A stretch of DNA of 10,035 nt from an uncultured Devosia sp. (GTDB taxonomy: Bacteria > Pseudomonadota > Alphaproteobacteria > Rhizobiales > Devosiaceae), in contig CAJYKO010000077.1 in the NCBI GenBank assembly GCA_913775215.1, forward strand, positions 1-10,035, read 5' to 3'. Below are positions 1-6,374 of this stretch, piece after piece (positions within the stretch are counted from its first letter, which is position 1; each line of letters starts with the position of its first letter). The notes beneath the pieces were generated by a model that saw only the letters and a program-made list of their open reading frames with translations, ran no database searches and was not told the DNA's origin. Position numbers and translations under genes: made by a program.

Positions 1-221
1 GCCTCGATTCAGAAGGCCCCGCCCCCATCGAGCAAACCTTCAGCGGCAACAAGATCGCGCTCGTCCTTGGTGCCGAAGGCAAGGGCCTGCGCCAGAAGAC
101 ACGCGAAACGGTGACGCATTTGGCGCGCCTCGACATGCCGGGCGAAATCAAGTCACTCAATGTCTCGAATGCAGCCGCAATCGCACTGTATGCAACGCAG
201 CAGTTTCTGGCGAAGGCGTAA
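1..221 (+). CDS. rlmB: TrmH/SpoU-family rRNA 2'-O-methyltransferase (RlmB-like), 3' end only
   Basis: This is the C-terminal 72 codons of a SPOUT-superfamily methyltransferase; the 5' part lies before the window. The open frame has codons starting at base 3 and ends in TAA at 219-221. Two SPOUT signature blocks are readable: IALVLGAEGKGLR, which forms part of the knotted S-adenosylmethionine site, and IKSLNVSNAAAIALY, which carries the Ser/Asn residues typical of the last motif and the final helix. Family knowledge: RlmB methylates the ribose of G2251 in 23S rRNA in the cytoplasm, while close relatives (TrmH and others) modify tRNA or other rRNA positions. The visible C-terminus ends right after the motif-3 helix, as is usual for RlmB/TrmH proteins. 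The exact target cannot be settled from this fragment, so the symbol is a best guess. The family assignment is firm. Confidence 0.8.
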   Translation, partial: LDSEGPAPIEQTFSGNKIALVLGAEGKGLRQKTRETVTHLARLDMPGEIKSLNVSNAAAIALYATQQFLAKA

Positions 222-285
222 GGCACGCAAAGAACAGACGCCTCCGCAATAGTAAGACTTAGAACAGCCCTGGAGAGACAACCCC

Positions 286-696
286 ATGAACCAAGCCCCC
301 AAGCCCACCGGCGAACTGACGCTTCGCACGCTGGCCATGCCGGCCGATGCCAACCCGGCGGGCGATATTTTTGGGGGCTGGGTCATGTCTCAGATGGACT
401 TGGCGAGCGGCATTCGTGCCGCCGAACGGGCGCGCTGTCGCGTGGTGACGGCAGCGGTGAAGGAAATGGCTTTCGAGCTTCCAGTCAAGATCGGCGATAC
501 GCTCTCCATCTACACCGACATCACACGCACGGGCCGCACATCTATCACCCTTTGCGTCGAAGCGTGGGCGCAGCGGTCGCGCTACGACAAGCTGGAGAAG
601 GTCACGGCGGGCACCTTTATCATGGTTGCCATGGATGAGAACGGCAAGCCGGCACCGCTTCCCCCGCAAATCCCCGTCGAGACGATCGACGTCTGA
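286..696 (+). CDS. yciA: YciA-type acyl-CoA thioesterase (hotdog fold)
   Basis: The product is 136 residues, close to the 132 of E. coli YciA, and a single hotdog domain fills the protein. The N-terminal block LRTLAMPADANPAGDIFGGW followed by VMSQMD matches YciA almost residue for residue. D38 in MSQMD aligns with the catalytic Asp44 of Haemophilus HI0827. RVVTAAVKEMAFELPVKIGD is the expected next strand-helix region. Family knowledge: these hexameric cytoplasmic enzymes hydrolyse a broad range of acyl-CoAs to free acid and CoA, and are thought to control CoA pools and membrane acyl supply. The ATG is preceded by GGAGAG at 272-277 with an 8-nt spacer, which supports this start. The gene follows the methyltransferase by 64 bp on the same strand, so co-transcription is possible but unproven. 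It is convergent with the DUF1501 gene downstream. Confidence 0.92.
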   Translation: MNQAPKPTGELTLRTLAMPADANPAGDIFGGWVMSQMDLASGIRAAERARCRVVTAAVKEMAFELPVKIGDTLSIYTDITRTGRTSITLCVEAWAQRSRYDKLEKVTAGTFIMVAMDENGKPAPLPPQIPVETIDV

Positions 697-735
697 GCGG
701 CCGCTGTCACGACATGCGTTCAGACTCAACACTGA

Positions 736-771
736 AGCGTGAGAAGCTGATCAAGAAGATCGCGGCACGCT
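736..771. terminator. Possible hairpin between convergent genes (weak)
   Basis: AGCGTG (736-741) is matched by CACGCT (766-771). Inside the loop, GATC (749-752) can pair with GATC (758-761) around AAGAA. The structure sits in the 79-bp gap between the stop of the thioesterase gene and the stop of the DUF1501 gene, where a bidirectional terminator would be expected. No clear T-run follows on either strand and the interior is unpaired in places, so the call is tentative. Confidence 0.3.
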
Positions 772-775
772 CTTG

Positions 776-1957
776 TTATATCTTGAGATAGGCCGACGAT
801 CTGTCAAAGGACAGTCCCGGAAAAATGCCATTGGTTAGAGCTTCGCTACCGACATCGAACTGGCGGTAGAGCATGGCGGCGGCCACTTCACGCACGTCGC
901 CGGTCGGCATCAGATCCCGGTCGTCCAGCAACTTGCCCTCGCCCAGCTCCGGCCATTTGCCCAGCACCCTACCACCCTGGATGCCTCCACCTGCGAGAAT
1001 GGCAACGCCGCCCGTACCATGATCCGTGCCGCCAGTACCATTTTCCCGCACGGTGCGGCCGAACTCGGTCATCGCCAGAACCATGGTCGTCTTCCAAACA
1101 TCGGGTCCCAACGCATCTTTCAGCGTGGTCAGTGCGATGGTCAAGTCCTTTACCGTGCGGGCGAACTGCGCCTTCTGGCCCGCATGCGTATCCCAACCAT
1201 CGACGGAGAAGCTGGCGATGCGGTAATCCTCGCGCAGCATGCCGCCCGCAAGTTTCGCAATGTCGCGAATGCCCTGCCCGCGCTTTTCGTCCTGGAAAAG
1301 CTGCTCGGCCGCCATGTCGGTGCGCAAGGCTTCGGCAAGCACCCGGCTAAACTCGGCATCATTGGCATAGAGCCGCTTGAAGAAACCGACTTCATCCGCT
1401 GCCATCGTCATATTTGAACTCGAAGCCCAGACATCCGCCTCATTCGGCCCTGATAGAATAAGCTCCATCGATGTGTTGATATCGATGGCCTTGCGATCCT
1501 CCGACCGCGGAATGGCGGAAAGCGCCCGGTTCAGCCAGCCAGTGCGCTCGCCGTGCACAGCCTGCGAACCACTCTCCAGCATGTCCTGACCATCGAAATG
1601 ACTCCGCTGGTCGCGATAAGGCGTCGAAACAGCATGGACGAAGGCCAACTCCTTCGCCTGCCACATGGGCATCAGAGCATCAGCCGCAGGGTTCAGGCCA
1701 AAATGTCCATCAAGATCGATCAGGCCGTCGTCTGGCTTCAGCGCCAATGTCGGACGAAACTGAGCGAAGGCGGGATCGCCATAAGGCTGCACCAGATCGA
1801 GCCCGTCCATAGCACCGCGTAGAACAATCGTGACGAAACGGTTCTCGCCCGGCATCGCGGCAAAGCTGACCGGGGAAAAAACCGGCACCGCCGCCGCACA
1901 ACAAGCAGTCATCAGGAAGCTGCGGCGGCTCAAAATCATATCCTGAGAGAAGGCCAT
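776..1957 (-). CDS. DUF1501 family protein with twin-arginine signal peptide
   Basis: The 393-residue product starts with a Tat signal: S10-R11-R12-S13-F14-L15, then a hydrophobic stretch to about residue 32 and a likely cleavage near SFA-A (33/34). The mature part should be periplasmic or envelope-exposed. DUF1501 hallmarks are present: LRGAMDGLD (46-54), SHFDGQDMLE (119-128), GWDTH (254-258), TEFGRT (297-302) and TDHGTGG (311-317). From family knowledge, DUF1501 proteins are grouped with the alkaline phosphatase/sulfatase-like fold. The Asp/His clusters at D51, D256, H258, D312 and H313 could be metal ligands, but no substrate is known to me. The start is supported by AGGAGA at 1964-1969 with a 6-nt spacer, lying inside the last codons of the upstream DUF1800 gene. 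Only 3 nt separate that stop codon from this ATG, so the two genes are almost certainly one operon with translational coupling. A second in-frame ATG (residue 7) has a poorer Shine-Dalgarno position. Confidence 0.92.
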   Translation of the reverse strand: MAFSQDMILSRRSFLMTACCAAAVPVFSPVSFAAMPGENRFVTIVLRGAMDGLDLVQPYGDPAFAQFRPTLALKPDDGLIDLDGHFGLNPAADALMPMWQAKELAFVHAVSTPYRDQRSHFDGQDMLESGSQAVHGERTGWLNRALSAIPRSEDRKAIDINTSMELILSGPNEADVWASSSNMTMAADEVGFFKRLYANDAEFSRVLAEALRTDMAAEQLFQDEKRGQGIRDIAKLAGGMLREDYRIASFSVDGWDTHAGQKAQFARTVKDLTIALTTLKDALGPDVWKTTMVLAMTEFGRTVRENGTGGTDHGTGGVAILAGGGIQGGRVLGKWPELGEGKLLDDRDLMPTGDVREVAAAMLYRQFDVGSEALTNGIFPGLSFDRSSAYLKI

Positions 1958-1960
1958 GTC

Positions 1961-3532
1961 CTATCTCCTGTTGAATTCGGGGGAAGACAACGCGAGCGTC
2001 AGACCGCTGACACGGTTCGGCGCCTGTCCCACCACACGGATCGTGTCGTCGCGCGCCTGTTCGGCCAGCGACACTTCGAGAAGCTTTTTCGGTTCCATGT
2101 CCTTGCCGAGCGTGCCGGCTGCTTTACGCGCCCAGAGAATGCGCTCGCTCATCTGGCTTGGCGAAAGCCAGGATGCGACGCCCTCCTCGAATCCGGCTGG
2201 GCTTGGCGGCTGCCAAACCGGCTGGCCCATGCGGCGAAGTGCTGCGACCGTCAGCGTCCGGGCAAGGCTTGCTTTCGGCTTTGGCAGTTGCGCTGGATCG
2301 GATGGCATCACGGCCTTCATACTCGCAGCAGGCTTGTCCATCGCCATCTGTCCGGCATCGCCAGGCATCGCCGGCGCCATCTCCTCACCGCTGCTCTTCA
2401 GCGCCTGCTGTGCCGCGGCTGCGGTCGGCGTATCAAACGGCGTGTAGCTGTCATCACCATCCGGAGACATGCGCTCTCGCCAGTTTTTACGGGTAATTCC
2501 GAAAGCCCGAAGTCCGGAGACGACGTAGTCGAATGGCAGTTTCATCTTGGCGCCGGGCTCCTGCCACGCGCGCGGGTGGTCGAGCATTGCGGCATAGACC
2601 TTGGCCAGATGCCCGTCGCTCGCCTTCCATTCTTGTACCATCGCAGTGACGACATCCGGGGGCGGATCGTCGGAAATGAAGTGGGTCACGAGTTTGCGGC
2701 AGATATGCTGCGCCGTCTCGGTTCTGCTCGCCAGATCGTCCAGCATGACGAGACAGTCATCGGCCGAGCGCGGGTTCCCACCGTATTTGACGCCCAGGAC
2801 CTTGATCTCACCGGGTTCCGCCATGCGCGGGCGAAACAGCATCTCGTAATGATCGTCCACCGTCATACCGGTCAGCACCAGCGCCGCGGATCGCACATCG
2901 GCCTGCGTATAGCCGCTGCCCGCGCCCATCGTGTGCAACTCGATCAGTTCCCGACCAAGATTCTCATTCAGGCCCTTCTTGCGGTTCTGCGCCGCGGCAG
3001 ACTGTGGGCCGGTCGATTGCGCCTGATCGAGATAGATCAGCATGGCGGGATGGAGAACCGCCGCCTGCAACAGGTCGCGGAACGATCCTGCAAGGTGCGG
3101 ACGAATGGCCTCGACCTCATAGAGCGGCGTGATCACGCGCATTGGAAAAGATTTATGCGCATTGACCGAGAAGTGGTCGAACCAGAAAGCCGCCAGCCGC
3201 TCATGAAATCCATAGGGCGAGAATGTCGCCTGAAGCACGCGTGCAAGGCTATCGCGCTGGAAACTTTGCTCTGCTTTGCGTTGCAATTGCTGGCGAGCCG
3301 CGCGATCGTTCTCGGCGTCTTTCTTCGCAATCTTCAGAGCCTCAAACCCCTTGGCGAGGTCATCGGCCCGTTGCCGCGCATCAAAGGCACCGCCTATGGG
3401 AAAGAAGCTTTCCTTTAGCGGCGCGTCTACCAGTTGGACCAGTAGATCGTCCCTGTTCCGGCTGAGTATCTGGTCCGGCGCAAGACCGTAACCATAGCGG
3501 ATCGCCGCTATCGTTGGAGAAAACGGAGCCAT
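1961..3532 (-). CDS. DUF1800 family protein with Met/Pro/Ala-rich insertion
   Basis: This is the first gene of the DUF1800-DUF1501 operon, 523 residues from the ATG chosen here. Hallmark stretches are FWFDHFSVN (about 116-124), NENLGRELIELHTMG followed by GYTQADV (about 189-213), CRKLVTHFISDDPP (about 278-291) and MGQPVWQPPSPAGF (about 435-448). A longer reading frame begins at a TTG at 3550. However, AGGAG at 3541-3545 lies 8 nt before the ATG at 3532, inside that extension, so the ATG is the better start. No signal peptide or membrane segment is visible, in contrast to the Tat-bearing partner; co-export with the DUF1501 protein is an inference. Residues about 359-421 form a low-complexity insertion with six Met in 25 residues. 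A charged Lys/Gln/Arg-rich helix near 65-100 may be a coiled coil. The family is recognised with confidence, but I know of no established biochemical role. Confidence 0.92.
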   Translation of the reverse strand: MAPFSPTIAAIRYGYGLAPDQILSRNRDDLLVQLVDAPLKESFFPIGGAFDARQRADDLAKGFEALKIAKKDAENDRAARQQLQRKAEQSFQRDSLARVLQATFSPYGFHERLAAFWFDHFSVNAHKSFPMRVITPLYEVEAIRPHLAGSFRDLLQAAVLHPAMLIYLDQAQSTGPQSAAAQNRKKGLNENLGRELIELHTMGAGSGYTQADVRSAALVLTGMTVDDHYEMLFRPRMAEPGEIKVLGVKYGGNPRSADDCLVMLDDLASRTETAQHICRKLVTHFISDDPPPDVVTAMVQEWKASDGHLAKVYAAMLDHPRAWQEPGAKMKLPFDYVVSGLRAFGITRKNWRERMSPDGDDSYTPFDTPTAAAAQQALKSSGEEMAPAMPGDAGQMAMDKPAASMKAVMPSDPAQLPKPKASLARTLTVAALRRMGQPVWQPPSPAGFEEGVASWLSPSQMSERILWARKAAGTLGKDMEPKKLLEVSLAEQARDDTIRVVGQAPNRVSGLTLALSSPEFNRR

Positions 3533-3540
3533 GTTTGCCA

Positions 3541-3545
3541 CTCCT
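3541..3545 (-). promoter_or_regulatory. Shine-Dalgarno site that decides the DUF1800 start
   Basis: On the minus strand this reads AGGAG and is followed by an 8-nt spacer and the ATG at 3530-3532. It lies inside a longer in-frame extension beginning with TTG at 3548-3550, which itself has no comparable ribosome site. This favours the 523-residue product over the 529-residue one. Confidence 0.7.
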
Positions 3546-3634
3546 GCCAACTGTCAATGGCAAGAGAATCCCAGCCAAATCCGGCGGAAAAGCTGCAGAA
3601 CTGCGGCATTTTGCCGACATGGACAATTTGTAAC

Positions 3635-3646
3635 CCACCGCGGTGG
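3635..3646. repeat. Perfect 12-bp palindrome CCACCGCGGTGG
   Basis: A self-complementary 12-mer lies near the middle of the divergent region. As DNA it is a natural site for a symmetric dimeric regulator, and its lack of a loop makes an RNA hairpin unlikely. No known box (Fur, Irr, Zur or CueR type) is recognisable in it. Confidence 0.6.
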
Positions 3647-3653
3647 TGTTTAC

Positions 3654-3679
3654 CGTGTCACCTTTGCCGCAGTGACATG
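3654..3679. repeat. Inverted repeat TGTCAC-N10-GTGACA
   Basis: TGTCAC (3656-3661) and GTGACA (3672-3677) are perfect inverted half-sites with a 10-nt spacer, extended by one G-T pair and one C-G pair outward. The centre lies about 41 bp upstream of the DUF2946-like ATG, a position where a bound regulator or a 5'-leader hairpin could affect that gene. Function is inferred from placement only. Confidence 0.5.
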
Positions 3680-3707
3680 ATGGCGAAAATGTGCCACTGC
3701 ATATGCC

Positions 3708-4112
3708 ATGAAGCTTATTCGCAGGATCATGCAGGATCGCAGTTCGGCTGGCGCTGTCGCAGTGCTGGCCCTGCTGCTGTTTCTGCTGCAAGGTCTTGCC
3801 AATGGCGTGGCGCACGGCAGCATGGCGGCCACCGCACTGGCGGCTGATGACATCATCTGTGCGGCTCATCTACCGGATGGCAGCGTTCAAAAACAATCGC
3901 CTGCCGAGAAGCTCGCCAATAGCTGCTGTGGCACACTCTGCCGCCTCGCTTCTGCATCCTTCACTGCTTTGCTGGCAAGTCCGAGCGAAATTGCCGGGCG
4001 TATCGTGCCGCATGTCCACGTCACGCTTTGGCGTTGGAGTGAAAGCAGGATCCCTGCGCCGCCCACGCACGAGCAGCAGCCCCGCGGCCCTCCCACTCCT
4101 TTTCACGCATGA
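3708..4112 (+). CDS. Small Cys/His-containing membrane or exported protein, DUF2946-like
   Basis: The product is 134 residues. After a basic start (MKLIRR, then QDR) comes one hydrophobic segment, about residues 14-32, that could be a signal anchor or a cleaved signal; the ALA at 43-45 is a possible cleavage site. Downstream are ICAAH (C51, H54), a CCGTLC cluster (C73, C74, C78) and HVH (102-104), ending in a Pro-rich tail. The order of hydrophobic start, Ile-Cys, then paired cysteines resembles DUF2946, a small family I associate with metal and PepSY/TonB loci. The match is by eye and only moderate. No good Shine-Dalgarno precedes the ATG at 3708. ATG 3729 (residue 8) follows GCAGGA, but only 2 nt away, so the start is uncertain. 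It precedes the PepSY gene by 176 bp on the same strand. The cysteines suggest metal binding or a disulfide; that is inference. Confidence 0.6.
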   Translation: MKLIRRIMQDRSSAGAVAVLALLLFLLQGLANGVAHGSMAATALAADDIICAAHLPDGSVQKQSPAEKLANSCCGTLCRLASASFTALLASPSEIAGRIVPHVHVTLWRWSESRIPAPPTHEQQPRGPPTPFHA

Positions 4113-4119
4113 TCCGAGG

Positions 4120-4143
4120 CGCATCTCTGAAACAGAGAACGCG
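4120..4143 (+). repeat. Intergenic hairpin between the DUF2946-like and PepSY genes
   Basis: TCTCTG (4124-4129) and CAGAGA (4133-4138) pair perfectly around AAA, and CGC/GCG flanks can extend the stem past a small internal loop. It starts 7 nt after the DUF2946-like stop codon. No T-run follows, so it may be a weak terminator, a processing site or an mRNA-stabilising element. The rest of the 176-bp gap (4113-4288) shows no supported gene or recognisable binding box. Confidence 0.4.
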
Positions 4144-4288
4144 TCGATAACAATCAGCCTCGGCGCTGGTTACGGACATATGTCGCGTAGATCGCTTCGA
4201 TTCCCGACGGCGATTCTACTGTCCGACCTGCGTTGAAATCTCCAGCGGGCATGTCACCGACTGCCTGCACCCTTTCGCGGAGTCAATA

Positions 4289-5728
4289 ATGTCGATCAGC
4301 ACCACTTCCGTGGGTGAACGCGTGAGCGCGCCGTCATCGCTCAATCTCTATCGCGCCGTCTGGCGCTGGCATTTTTACGCCGGTCTCTTCGTCCTTCCCT
4401 TCATGATAACGCTGGCCATCACCGGCGGGCTCTATCTCTTCAGGGATGAGTTGGACAATGCTTTCCATTCCAACCTGAAGCGGATCGAGGTAACAGAAAC
4501 CGCCGCTGTCCTACCGTCGACAATCGTCGCCAACGCCGTCGCAGCTTTCCCAGGCACTGCCGTCAAACTCACTCAACCCGCCGATCCCGGCGCATCAACG
4601 GAAGTCACCGTGAGCACACCGGAGGGTAAGCGCGCCGTCTATGTGAATGGCTACACCGGACAAGTACTCGGCTCCCTGCCGGATCGCGGCACCGTCATGT
4701 GGACTATCCGTACGCTCCATAGCCTCAAATACTTCGGCACCTACGCCCGCTACCTCATCGAGATCGCCGCGGGTTGGTCGATCCTGCTCGTGGCGACCGG
4801 CATCTATCTCTGGTGGCCGCGCAACCAGACCGGCGGCGTGGTTTCCGTTCGCGGTACGCCCAAGAAGCGTGTCTTCTGGCGGGATATGCACGCCGTTACC
4901 GGCATCTTCGTCGGCGGCTTCATCGTCTTCCTCGCCATCACCGGCATGCCATGGTCGGGCGTGTGGGGTGGGAAGGTCAACGAATGGGCCAACGGCAACA
5001 ATTTCGGTTACCCGGCAGGCGTGCGCGTCGATATTCCCATGTCTGGTGAACGGCTCGACGATGTCTCGAAAACCTCTTGGTCGCTGGAGCAGGCAAAGAT
5101 ACCGACGTCAGAGGGTCACGATCATGGGCAGCACGTGGAGACCGCACCCTCAATGCCTACGGATCATATGGCGATGAACCACGACCATGGCGATGAGATG
5201 ACGGCCCCCATCGGCATCGATAAGGCGATCGCTCGCTTCGATGAACTCGGCCTCTCAGCCGGTTATGCAGTGGCACTGCCGACCAAACCGCAGGGCGTCT
5301 ATAGCGGCTCCATTTACCCGGACGATCTCTCCAAACAGCGGGTCATCCATCTGGATCAATATACCGGCAAGCCGCTGATCGACATGAGCTACGCCGATTA
5401 CGGCCCGCTTGGTCGCGGGCTGGAATGGGGCATCAACGTGCATATGGGCCAGCAATTCGGCCTTGCGAACCAGATCGTGCTGGCACTGGCCTGCCTCGCC
5501 ATCATCCTGCTTGCCGTGTCAGGCGGCGTCATGTGGTGGAAGCGTCGTCCGAAAGGCTCGCTCGGCGTTCCGCCCATGCCTCAGAGCAAGCGTGCGCTTT
5601 ACGGACTAGCCGCAATCCTGGCCGTGGGTGGGATCATCTTCCCTCTGGTCGGCGCAAGCCTGATCGTCATGCTGATTCTCGATCTGGTGGTCCAGAAGGT
5701 CGGGCAAAAGCACAAGACCGCTTCATGA
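4289..5728 (+). CDS. PepSY-type multi-pass membrane protein with His/Met-rich loop
   Basis: The 479-residue product belongs to the PepSY-associated transmembrane family (COG3182-like). Hydrophobic segments are at about 29-51, 158-176, 203-222 and 392-416, with one or two more at 435-466. Two PepSY-like periplasmic regions lie between them; VYVNGYTGQVLG (117-128) and VIHLDQYTGKPLID (352-365) are typical. Membrane-edge histidines H28, H144, H201 and H385 (NVHMGQQFG) are placed as expected for haem or metal-linked transfer in this family. Residues 277-304 are unusually rich in His (277, 279, 282, 293, 298, 300) and Met (289, 294, 296, 304). Known relatives are tied to iron-siderophore reduction or metal handling; the substrate here is unknown. 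The start is supported by GGAG at 4279-4282 with a 6-nt spacer. It lies 176 bp after the DUF2946-like gene and is convergent with the acetyltransferase gene. Confidence 0.9.
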   Translation: MSISTTSVGERVSAPSSLNLYRAVWRWHFYAGLFVLPFMITLAITGGLYLFRDELDNAFHSNLKRIEVTETAAVLPSTIVANAVAAFPGTAVKLTQPADPGASTEVTVSTPEGKRAVYVNGYTGQVLGSLPDRGTVMWTIRTLHSLKYFGTYARYLIEIAAGWSILLVATGIYLWWPRNQTGGVVSVRGTPKKRVFWRDMHAVTGIFVGGFIVFLAITGMPWSGVWGGKVNEWANGNNFGYPAGVRVDIPMSGERLDDVSKTSWSLEQAKIPTSEGHDHGQHVETAPSMPTDHMAMNHDHGDEMTAPIGIDKAIARFDELGLSAGYAVALPTKPQGVYSGSIYPDDLSKQRVIHLDQYTGKPLIDMSYADYGPLGRGLEWGINVHMGQQFGLANQIVLALACLAIILLAVSGGVMWWKRRPKGSLGVPPMPQSKRALYGLAAILAVGGIIFPLVGASLIVMLILDLVVQKVGQKHKTAS

Positions 5729-5740
5729 ACTGAACGGTCC

Positions 5741-5777
5741 CGGCTCGGATGACGACCGGTCAGCGTCAACCGAGTCG
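5741..5777. terminator. Hairpin shared by convergent PepSY and GNAT genes, probable bidirectional terminator
   Basis: CTCGG (5744-5748) pairs with CCGAG (5770-5774), and TGACG (5750-5754) pairs with CGTCA (5764-5768). One A-A mismatch lies between the two blocks and the loop is 9 nt. The outer flanks 5741-5743 and 5775-5777 add two Watson-Crick pairs and one G-U pair. The right arm contains the TGA stop of the minus-strand GNAT gene (5766-5768). No T-run is present, so factor-independent termination is uncertain, but position and stem length fit a two-way terminator. Confidence 0.55.
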
Positions 5778-6230
5778 ATAGGCCTTGCAGACACGATCGT
5801 CCGTCGTACGATAGGTTCGGAACCCGATGGCTTCGTAATAAGCCTGCCCCATGTCATTATCGGCGCCAATACTGGCGTCGATATTCTTTAGGCCAAAAGC
5901 CTCGGCTGCTTTGAGTGTCACCTTGAACAGCGCCTTGCCAACACCGCGTCGCGCAGCGAAGGGGCTGACATGCGTGCCGATGATGCCCCAACCTTCAGCT
6001 ACACCGTAAGGATTGCCAGCAGCGGTGGCGAGCTTCAGCGACTGAAAGCCAAGAATGCGCCCATCCTCATCGACGGCAACCGTGCAGGCGATTCGGGCCG
6101 GATCCGAGATATAGTTCGTCGTGACAGTCTCAACATCCGTCGGGGTGTTTCGCAGCCCCGCCGCAAAGATTTCGTTCTGCACTGCAGCCATACCTTGCGC
6201 GTCTTCTTCTGTTGCGGGGCGCGTAATCAT
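5766..6230 (-). CDS. GNAT family N-acetyltransferase
   Basis: The product is 154 residues, a typical single-domain GNAT length. The acetyl-CoA pyrophosphate loop is readable as HVSPFAARRGVGKALF (about 87-102), with the R95-x-x-G98-x-A100 pattern. The C-terminal block ADNDMGQAYYEAIGF (123-137) carries the Asn and the Tyr pair usual in phosphinothricin/RimI-like members. The substrate cannot be told: candidates are a small amine, an antibiotic-like compound or a protein N-terminus. A longer frame starts at TTG 6251. The ATG at 6230 is preferred because AGAGGT (6237-6242) lies 6 nt before it and the TTG has no ribosome site. The leader on the minus strand contains two stable hairpins (6249-6287). 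The gene is convergent with the PepSY gene and divergent from uvrB, so it is probably transcribed alone. Confidence 0.88.
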   Translation of the reverse strand: MITRPATEEDAQGMAAVQNEIFAAGLRNTPTDVETVTTNYISDPARIACTVAVDEDGRILGFQSLKLATAAGNPYGVAEGWGIIGTHVSPFAARRGVGKALFKVTLKAAEAFGLKNIDASIGADNDMGQAYYEAIGFRTYRTTDDRVCKAYRLG

Positions 6231-6248
6231 GACACTACCTCTTGTCTG

Positions 6249-6287
6249 CAAGGTTCAAGCCAGACCTTGATCCGCCGTCCAGCGGCG
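6249..6287 (-). promoter_or_regulatory. Structured 5' leader of the GNAT gene (two tandem hairpins)
   Basis: Reading toward the gene, the first hairpin is CGCCG/CGGCG with a 5-nt loop (6273-6287). The second is CAAGGT/ACCTTG with a 9-nt loop (6249-6269). On the minus strand both loops begin with CTGG. The second stem ends just 7 nt before the Shine-Dalgarno site at 6237-6242, close enough to influence ribosome access. No riboswitch class is recognised. Confidence 0.4.
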
Positions 6288-6374
6288 ATGACGAGAACCA
6301 ATATCGTTTTGTCTCCTGCTGCGTAACCCACACTCAAAGCATTTGACCCCGACCAGAACTGCTTTTCGAAGCGG

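Larger units (their letters stand above)
3533..3707. promoter_or_regulatory. Divergent intergenic control region with several inverted repeats
   Basis: These 175 bp separate the DUF1800-DUF1501 operon (minus) from the DUF2946-like gene (plus), so promoters for both directions should lie here unless the plus-strand genes start elsewhere. Three dyads are visible: CGGCA/TGCCG around TTT (3604-3616), the perfect palindrome CCACCGCGGTGG (3635-3646), and CGTGTCAC/GTGACATG with a 10-nt spacer (3654-3679, including one G-T pair). I could not pick convincing -35/-10 boxes by eye. The dyads could be operators, but no regulator gene is in the window to name as partner. Confidence 0.5.

Noticed and set aside
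215..242. GGCGT/ACGCC inverted repeat at the end of the rlmB-like gene as a terminator
   Set aside because: There are only five pairs with an 18-nt loop and no T-run, too weak to call.
2288..3418. A 376-codon open frame on the plus strand opposite DUF1800
   Set aside because: It is antisense to a well-supported DUF1800 gene, its composition is Arg/His/Leu-rich shadow-like, and no family motif is visible.
3533..3550. TTG start for DUF1800 at 3550
   Set aside because: The AGGAG that would serve the ATG at 3532 lies inside this extension, and the TTG has no ribosome site of its own.
3796..4236. A 146-codon plus-strand frame overlapping the DUF2946-like gene and extending toward PepSY
   Set aside because: Its sequence is rich in Trp, Arg and Pro without structure, and the overlapping frame has a coherent hydrophobic segment and Cys pattern. 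I therefore kept the other frame.
6231..6251. TTG start for the GNAT gene at 6251
   Set aside because: AGAGGT lies 6 nt before the ATG at 6230, while the TTG lacks a ribosome site and the extra seven residues add nothing to the fold.
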